This document shows, piece after piece, positions 56,458 to 64,000 of a DNA stretch of 64,000 bases. This stretch comes from Piliocolobus tephrosceles. Taxonomy: Eukaryota; Chordata; Mammalia; Primates; Cercopithecidae. The position numbers and the translations under genes are program-made. The DNA is taken from NCBI RefSeq assembly GCF_002776525.5, contig NC_045441.1:87857101-87921100 (forward strand), in the 5' to 3' direction. Every line of letters starts with the position of its first letter. Within the stretch, counting starts at the first letter, position 1. Below the pieces are notes generated by a model. That model made no database searches. It saw only the letters and a program-made list of their open reading frames with translations, and had not been told where the DNA came from.

Positions 56458-58918
56458 TTTTTTTTTTAATTAGTATGATATAAGTTGTATATTCCCCACT
56501 CAAAGTCTTTGAAAACTTTCATTAACACCTACTCACAAGACTACCATTGGCTACATCTGATGCTACCCTACTCAAAAGATAGAATAAGAATGAACTATGG
56601 ACCACCAGCAAAGCACCATTGGGGCAACAATGCAGGCAGTCCTTAAGTAGTCCAACAACTCAGGTGCTAGCAGGCAAGGTCAAAATGAGGCAAGTGAGGG
56701 AAATTCCCTGATTGAAAACCTCGTTCTCTATAAAAACTGATACCTTTTATAACAAGAGAGACACAGCTTCTAGGATTCCTGCAAGGGGCCTGCCCAGTAA
56801 AAATCATCACCATATTCAGGGATACCCAATGTTAGGGTTACTGTCAGGTATTTACAATTGTCTTAGTCCTGATTCGTTGTAGCAGTTAAGGGTCATTTTT
56901 CCTGTAGGCCTATTTTCCTAGCAATGTGGTCGACATTCTAATTTTTATCATTTTCAAGGGGAATGGAACTAGATAGTTAACAAAAGGTCAAATTATCATG
57001 AAGTGAAAATTTTATTGTTAGCTCTTTATCCACAGGTAGTTAACATGGAGTTTGAGAAAATTAATTTTAAGGACTAGCATGGCCTATTCCCATTATGTCT
57101 ACAAATGCAATCCTGTGCTTTAGTTTATGGTTATAGTTATTGCACATAGGGCTCTCTTTATTTATAGTTTTGATTTGCTTCCAACACATTTTATGTATGT
57201 CTGCCTCTTCTGTAAACTTTAAAAACTACATCTACAAGTAAACATTTCAAAGGGCTGAAAGAGATTTAGATTTGTTAATTAAACATTCCAAGGGTATTTT
57301 GTGTCTTTCAGATGAGACTAGACTAAGAAAGTTTGAAACTACACTCCAAAAAAAAAAAAAAAAAAAAAAAAAAACTAGAATTTTGAGTCTATCATGTAAC
57401 TTTTTGAAATAAATAAGGTTTCATGTAAGAAAAGCATAGATTTTCTACCAAAACTCAGGATACTGGTTATACAGCACCACCTTTAACAGTGGGAAGAGGC
57501 TATAACAAGGGCCAGCCATCTAACAGCAGTTGTAGCCACAACAATAATGTCATATATAGGCCACACATGAGGTAGGCATGTCTTAAGGGAAAAACGTGAA
57601 TGTGGCAGGTACTTGGGCTGTTCTATAGGGAAGCAGTGCAACGGACAAATAACACCTTGTAAACTCCTACAGCTATGATCATCAGTGTTTAAAGACTGAC
57701 TCCAACTGCTTTTTTAGGAAGGGCCCTGGGTTGAACAGTCTCAGAACATTTTAGGTGCTTTCACTATGTTACTGCTAATGCTGTTTATTAGATTTTAAAA
57801 ACACCACTAAAAGTTCAAAAGAATCATATTTCATTAATGAACACTAAATATATGTTGAATAAAATTGAGTCTACTAATTTACTGTTTAGGAATAGATATT
57901 AGATATACAATAATTATAAAATACATATGCATTTATATGTACATTGTTTCATGATAAATAGAGAATTAATCAAAAGTTTAGAGCTTCTACTGTAGTAAAG
58001 TCAAAATAAACATGAGCTTGGACAAGTAACATTAATAGCACTTACACACTTCTTACATTAAAAAATTAATAACACTACTTCAATATTTTCACTTGTAAAA
58101 TGAGAAGTTTGAAATAGATGAATTTGATTTTATGCCTAATTTTTCAAATGCTTATATATATAATTTCATGTATGATAAGTTAACATCAATCAACATTAAG
58201 ACATAAAACAAGCTTTAAAAAATAAACTCTAGATAGAAGCTATATTACTCTTAAAAAGATATGTACTAATTTAAACCAATCTTTTATGATGCCTTTTAAT
58301 GACTTACAGTCAATCATGACTAAATTAATAAACTACTCTTGAGTAATTAAATGTCCTCATTACTTGAATATTGAAAAATGAGGGCATTGATTATTTTAGT
58401 TAACTTTGCTGTCTTCTTTTCAGTGCTTATCATGAATTAAATAATTAAAATTCATTTCTTCTACTTTAAATAGATAATAATTTGCGTTTTTTCTATTAAA
58501 GGTAACATTTTATTCTGTCAAGCTATAGACAGTGTAATAAAATGGAGATAGTGCAATGTAATTAGCTGAAAAGAGTGAACTTAATTTATCTTGAATTATG
58601 TGTAATAAGAAAAAATGTAGGAAACCATATTTAGCATTACTTAAATAAAAAAGTATTGCAATTATTTCATATTCCTTTTGAAATCAAAGACATAAATTTT
58701 GGGGAAATATCAGCGATACACAAAGTTTATGCTAGATCTTTTTTCTATTAAACACTGCATTTCTTATTTAACAGATATTGGATTTCAACATCGGTTATAG
58801 CTGGCTCTTTCAATTTAGATGAATAATATACTTAAAGCATTTTTGGATTTATTTCCTTTAGGAGAACATTTCAGAGTTACCCCAAAAGAGCTTTGAAATA
58901 ATGTTCATTTTTAATTAG
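56458..58918. other. Repeat-poor AT-rich sequence
   Basis: Contains an A27 homopolymer at 57348-57374 with no recognisable retroelement body upstream of it. No gene is supported. 58380-58700 is rich in TAATTA-like words. Confidence 0.45.
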
Positions 58919-58971
58919 GTTTGGTCGACCCTGTGCAGCAGAAGCCATTAATAATGAGACGCATGAAAAAG
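58919..58971 (+). other. Candidate 53-nt internal exon (unidentified)
   Basis: Bounded by 'ttcatttttaattag|' (acceptor) and 'aaaaag|gtgagg' (good donor). Two of three frames are open: one reads 'FGRPCAAEAINNETHEK', the other 'LVDPVQQKPLIMRRMKK'. I recognise neither. Better pyrimidine-rich acceptors occur upstream (58772, 58861), but frames from them hit stops. The assignment rests only on splice-signal spacing and could be chance. Confidence 0.22.
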
Positions 58972-60680
58972 GTGAGGGTAGTAAATATTTGAAAGACCAG
59001 TGGATCCCTGAAGATTTCGATTTGCCCTCGTATCTTTTCATTGATCAACCCCACCATTAAGTTGTATCTTTCTTTACTTAGAAGCCTTTGGATCTAGAAA
59101 ATACAAATAACAGGATTGCTCCTTCGCAAATTTCAAGTGTCATGAGCTTTATTTTTGACACTCTATCTCTCCTCACACGTTTCCAAAATCAGGGTAACTT
59201 CTCTACCTCTCTTTCAAAACAGTCACCCTTATGCCATAGGCTTCTTACTGACTTTAGATTTTTCCCAATACTGAACTTCTACCAACACCAGTGTTTCCAA
59301 TTCATAAAGCTCCATGCTATTAAAGTCTTTATTATTACTTTTTTCGGTATTTCTACGCTCTTTCCCACTAATTCCTAAGTCAAAACACTCATCCTATTTA
59401 ATATTCACTGCTACATTATGGGAACAAACATAATTAAACATAGACACAGTATGTTGAAAAATACAGTTTGATAGGACATCCTTGAATTGATAAAATTCTA
59501 ACACTTCGGGGATAATTATATTTTAAAAAAGAGGACACTTCAAATTCAAAAACAGGTAATTATTCAGTTTCAGAAAAACTCAAAAAGAGATGAATTTCAG
59601 TCCAAGGACCTGAGGGGCCATTCAATCTTGCCTTAGAGCTCTAATCTTCTGCCCAGGCCGACTCTGACCCTGGGCACTGCTACCTGGACAGCATTCTGGC
59701 TGTCAGGAGATCAGGATGTATTAAAATTTGCTATGAATCTCTGGTACTCATTTATCTCTGTCTGTTTTATGCTCAGGCTCTAACATTTTGAAATTAGCTA
59801 ATGGAAGAAAATGACTGAACGGAAAGATTCCCGACGAGCAGTTTTAAAATTTACTTTTAATGTTTTTGTGTTACTATTTTTCACCTTCTGCTTCATTCAG
59901 GTGTTTGTCTTCAGTCCCTTACCTTCGCATTCTCCATTTCTAGTATACCTTCCTTCTGCCGTCAAAATCCAATCTTGCAGTTGGAAATTCAGGGAGAGTG
60001 AAAGAAGTTAAAATAAAAAACAAACAGGCAAACAAAAACCCCAGAGCCCTGCCTGAATGTTGGTAATTGAGTGAAAGTGAGGCCATTCCATCTATGAAGC
60101 ACTGTTCTCAGTGTTTTTTGTAGAAATGAACATTAATCTTGTTTTAGTAAACTTCTTTATCTAATTAATCATGTTGTTGTCATTTAAGGGTTCGTGATGC
60201 AGTTTGCCTTAAACAACTGCTGGATACTTTAGACCTTATATTATCCTAAACTTTTCTGATTTGCCTCGCTTAAAAAAGTTTGCATTGGATTCACAGTTAA
60301 TGCACTAACCTAGCTTTGCTTTGGCTATCTGTATTGTTTTGTTGTTGCTGCTGCTTTAAATTGATCTTGAGATTTTGTGTGCGAAAAAGAGGAACATATG
60401 TAGTATATTCCTAACTATTGAGCTTCTTATTTGTTAGTATTGTTGTTAAATTGTTGAAGTCATCTTAATGCAGAGCAGCATGTATGGCGCATCATGTCAT
60501 TGACATATGTTCACATTATTTGGGATTGTATTTTTTTAAGAATAAAATATAGCTCTTTGACAAACATTAATTTTAAGGTTTATTTTAAATATCCTTCCCG
60601 ATTTTCTGAAATCTTGAGCTACATAGTATCTTTACCTCCTCTGAATTCTATAGCATGTCTCATCTGTATCGTTTATTTGA
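58972..60680. other. No feature recognised
   Basis: Repeat-poor sequence. Frames at 59088-59378 and 59811-60011 have no recognisable domain. Confidence 0.5.
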
Positions 60681-60830
60681 TAGCTGCCCATACTGATGTA
60701 TTTCCATACCTAGTTCTATTCCCTGCTAGATACTAAGCATTTTTAACACAGGGGCCATGATGTCTACGTTTTTGTGTGCAACACAGCCATGACAAAATAG
60801 GTGTTCAATAAGTACTTCTTGATTGAAAGT
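60681..60830 (+). mobile_element. L2 LINE 3' tail
   Basis: 'tccctgctagatactaagc', 'caggggccatgatgtctacg' and 'caaaataggtgttcaataagtacttcttgattgaa' match the L2 3' end layout. Confidence 0.65.
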
Positions 60831-62770
60831 TGACCATTCCACTCTATAAATGCAGGTTAAAGGGTCTTTACCTACGTCTCTATCCCCCATTTGCTGTTTA
60901 ATTGGCTGTTAGCTAGAACTGATTGATAGACATAAAGACTTTTTTTTTTTTAAGGAATTGACAGCTATGTAAATATAGCACTTAACCTTAAGCACTTAGC
61001 CATTAACCTTAATCACTGTCCATTAACCTTAAAGCACCCCAGGTTTCTCCCCTTACAATCCCCCAAAGCAGACCCTACTGGATGCATTTTTTTTTACCAT
61101 GAAAAATAATCTTAGTAGAATGTTTTTATTGTTCTGTGGATAGCTGTAAAAAATATATTTTGAAAAAGAACACTTGACCTAATTTTTTTTTTATAGTTAC
61201 TAATGTATTTTCCAGATGTCCAAAGAAAGATAAGAAATTGGAAAATTATTTTGAGGAGCACGTTAGTATATATTTGACAAGAGAAAGACTAGAAGATGCT
61301 TTTATAAGTATGATTTTATATAAGGTTGATAATCACAAGCATATCATATCATTTCTATTTAACTTAGAAAATTTATTTTAAAAAATAATATTTTCTATAG
61401 CTATTGCTAAAAAGTTTTAATTATTGTTAATTCCAGGCATGTGGAAGTAGCTAATAATTTTAAGAATAGAGACTGATATTTTCTAACTAATGTCAAATTA
61501 TAACTGAGAAAAAGAATAAATGAAATTCCTTTCTTTAAGCATAACATTTTAGATTTTTTTAATATTATTGTCCCATAAATCTAACTAATTATATTGAAAT
61601 ATTACCTTTTAAAATAATCCTTTGTAGTCTATAAAATCTATATTTTCTCTTTTGAGTGTTTCACAAAGACGACATAAAATAATAACTATACATTATTGGA
61701 AAGAAACAAAATTTCATGACAGCATATTCCAATTTATTATATTTTTTATATCATGGTTTTATTTTCACCAAGATCTACATTTACAAAGTATGAATTTAGT
61801 AAAATAACATTACAAAGTTGCAAAAAGTTTTGTGCGTAATTTTATATGCAATTATGTTTTATGACTAATCCTTGGGGTGAAAACAGTAAGTCAGGGAAGT
61901 TCCCATTGTATTCTGAACATAATACATCTTAGGGTGAGGTCAGGTAGAGTGTGGGAGGATGGCTGGGGATGGGGAGGTAGAAAGAACACCTTGCTATATT
62001 CAGGAAAGCAACTTGATACTAATGGACTGATTATTTTTAGCTTTGCCAGAGTGCTCAGTTTTGTTCCAAGTCCCGCAGGGAACTGACACTAGAAGGTGTG
62101 AGCAACTGAGGGCAGGGGAGGGTCTCTCTTACCACTAAATTTCAAAGTATATTGTAACAAATGTGAAATCTCACTGGAATAACAAACCAGTGTAACATGA
62201 TGACTTCAACTCTAAAAAGATGTTACCTCAACACCAGGCTGCTTAGCTGTTCATTTGGAATTTTACAGTTACCTAACATAGGAGAAAGGTGATAATGAGG
62301 GTGACTTGGCAAAACAAAGTCCAGGCAGAATGAGCTCCACAAAGGCAAATCAAATGCCAATATTGACCACGTGTTTTGAAAATCAATAAATCAATAACTT
62401 TCATGCAAATTACAGGTCGTATGTTTATTTCACTCACTGAACATTTTCACCATGCAGTCATTCATGACCGAGAGGATGCTCTCGGAGATAGACGTATGCT
62501 AAGAGGATATTAATTCACTGTTTCATTCTTTATTTTGTAGATCCCACACCTCAACACCTCTATAGATACGGAAATATATCTTAGTTATATCACTATACAT
62601 AGGCCTTCTTTTCATACAAGATGATGAAAAAACAAGCAAATTTAGCTGAGAATCTGAGCAAATAAGTGGGAGTAAATTTCTATCTTTATAGAATGTCTCC
62701 TCTAAAATACGTATTTTATTTATTTAAACAACATTGCTTGAGGAACCATTTTATGCAAATAATATTTTAA
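60831..62770. other. No gene; one small tandem repeat
   Basis: Holds the 3 x 20-bp tandem repeat listed separately. A G-rich patch lies near 61950-61985. No exon or repeat family is recognised. Confidence 0.5.
60981..61040. repeat. Three tandem 20-bp units
   Basis: Units at 60981-61000, 61001-61020 and 61021-61040 share 'cattaaccttaa.cac' in exact 20-base register. Confidence 0.9.
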
Positions 62771-62771
62771 G

Positions 62772-63070
62772 TTTTTTTTTTTTCTTTGAGACAGAATCTT
62801 GCTCTGTAGCCCAGGCTGGAGTACAGTACTGTAACCTCGGCTCACTGCAACTTCTGCCTCCCAGGTTCAAGCGATTCTCCTGCCTCAACCTCCTGAGTAG
62901 CTGGGACTACAGGCACCCTCCACCATGCCTAACTAATTTTTTTCTATTTTTAGTAGAGACGCAGTTTCACCATATTGGCCAGGCTGATCTCGAACTCCTG
63001 ACCTTGTGATCCGCCCACCTTGGCCCCCCAAAGTGTTGGGATTACACGTGTGAGCTGCAGCACCCTGCCT
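62772..63070 (-). mobile_element. Alu (AluS/J age)
   Basis: A reverse Alu: T-rich tail, 'gagacagaatcttgctctgtagccc', and end 'gtgtgagctgcagcaccctgcc'. Duplications are not clear. Confidence 0.95.
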
Positions 63071-64000
63071 ATTTTGTCCTTTTAAGTGTTGAAATGGTTA
63101 TGTAAACACATGAAGGATGTGTTTTTGAAATCTTTTTTTTTTTTTTTTTTTTCCCGAACACATGGCGTATACGCTACCATACTGCTTTTCATTTTGCAGA
63201 GGAACAACTAGAAGTAAGATAAGTCTCTTTCCTTTAGCACAAGTGTTAAGTGTTGTAAAAGAGGTTAATTAAATACTGGAAAACTGATCAAAATATTATC
63301 TTATTATTTTTTCCTTCAGAACATAGCTAAGAATTATTAATAATGGTAACTATGTCTCTAAGTTACAAGAAATAGCCAACTTAATGTCAGCACCATGAAG
63401 AGCAAAGTATTGATATTGAGCAAGTTTGTTTCTTGCATTAGATTTTCAGCTACAATGTAAAGAATCTGGAATAAATAATTTGTGTTTTGTTTTCTAACTA
63501 TTTTTTTCTACTTTATCATTTTTTGGTTAATGTATCCATTTTAATTGTTGCATCTAAGGAATAAAAGATTTTAATATCTTATTTTTCTAGTTAATAGCAA
63601 TATAATATATTCAGTATTTATAAATGATAGAATTTTATATTTTTTCAGGCACTTGAATGCCTACAATGTTGTAGGCATTCATGCTATTTGTTGAATGTTG
63701 TTTCAATTAATCACTGTCAGTCTAATTTAATGAAACTAACTTCAAGTTTACTACTCTACTGCATTATTTTCCAGAGTCTACATTGTTGTTTGGCTCTACA
63801 TTTAGACAACTAAGACACATTGAAAAAAAATTCTTAACTTTCTTTACCTTATCTCTAAGTTCTAAGGAAATATAAAACTTTTATGGAAATTGGAAACTAC
63901 TATCATGCATATTGTATCTTTCCTGCAAAACTGAGTTTATTTGTATGTTTTACTAAGATGTGTCTTAATCTAGATTCATGTGAAAACCACAGATTAAGTC
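63071..64000. other. No gene; short perfect hairpin
   Basis: A T run lies at about 63130-63152 and a 28-base near-perfect palindrome at 63654-63681. Nothing else is recognised. Confidence 0.5.
63654..63681. repeat. Perfect 13-bp inverted repeat, 2-base loop
   Basis: 'tgaatgcctacaa' (63654-63666) is exactly complementary to 'ttgtaggcattca' (63669-63681), with only 'tg' between. Confidence 0.98.

Noticed and set aside
57348..57374. A27 tract as a retrocopy tail
   Set aside because: No AATAAA, no SINE/LINE or mRNA-like body immediately upstream, and no flanking duplications were seen.
1..64000. CRISPR arrays, operons, tRNA or rRNA genes
   Set aside because: None seen; the composition and repeats are those of a primate nuclear genome, and no cloverleaf with A/B boxes outside SINEs was recognised.

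Overview
This window is nuclear DNA from a primate, most likely an Old World monkey (macaque, baboon or guenon type). It carries 14 Alu elements. Three of them (3721-4024, 17417-17745, 20159-20464) share base changes that I associate with young cercopithecid AluY lineages: 'cggctagttttttgta' and 'ggcttgagccacc' as read on the + strand. A HERV-H type LTR, THE1/MST LTRs and the tail of a young L1PA also fit a catarrhine. The sequence is AT-rich, and no protein-coding exon can be assigned with confidence. It looks intergenic or lies in a very large intron.

Layout. 0.5-1.9 kb: old L1M LINE with a truncated Alu in it. 3.7-5.1 kb: three Alus. 5.9-6.3 and 8.1-8.6 kb: MaLR-type LTRs. 9.8-10.3 kb: solo HERV-H LTR inside a MIR. 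14.4-15.2 kb: full-length processed RPL7 pseudogene with target-site duplications. 15.8-16.4 kb: a large imperfect palindrome (arms about 220-237 bp, about 93% identical). 17.4-20.5 kb: three Alus. 21.9-23.3 kb: decayed Tigger/pogo-like transposase. 23.7-24.5 kb: hAT-type repeat and an LTR-like relic. 28.2-29.4 kb: L2 LINE split by an ERVL (MLT2A-like) solo LTR with a perfect 5-bp duplication. 29.4-29.9 kb: a 400-N assembly gap ending in a young L1PA tail. 31.4-33.7 kb: CAG microsatellite, MIR, L2 and hAT-type pieces. 34.3-34.65 kb: CR1/L3 reverse-transcriptase relic. 36.2-40.8 kb: Alu, MIR, MLT1-like LTR, L1, MST LTR nested in a second L1, and an Alu fragment. 43.0-44.0 kb: MADE1 half and an Alu. 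44-50.5 kb: a 6.6-kb repeat-poor block containing a TATA-box/splice-donor candidate first exon at 47.0-47.6 kb. 50.6-51.1 kb: THE1-like LTR in a MIR. 51.7-51.85 kb: a compound self-complementary TG/TA/CA array. 53.8-56.5 kb: three Alus. 56.5-62.7 kb: mostly repeat-poor, with a candidate 53-nt exon at 58.9 kb and an L2 tail at 60.7 kb. 62.8-63.1 kb: a last Alu.

Nothing here forms an operon or pathway. The window records nested retrotransposition. The items most worth follow-up are the large palindrome, the candidate promoter/first exon at 47 kb, the candidate exon at 58.9 kb, and the unresolved young L1 at the gap. Repeat family names come from remembered consensus features and were not checked by a database search.
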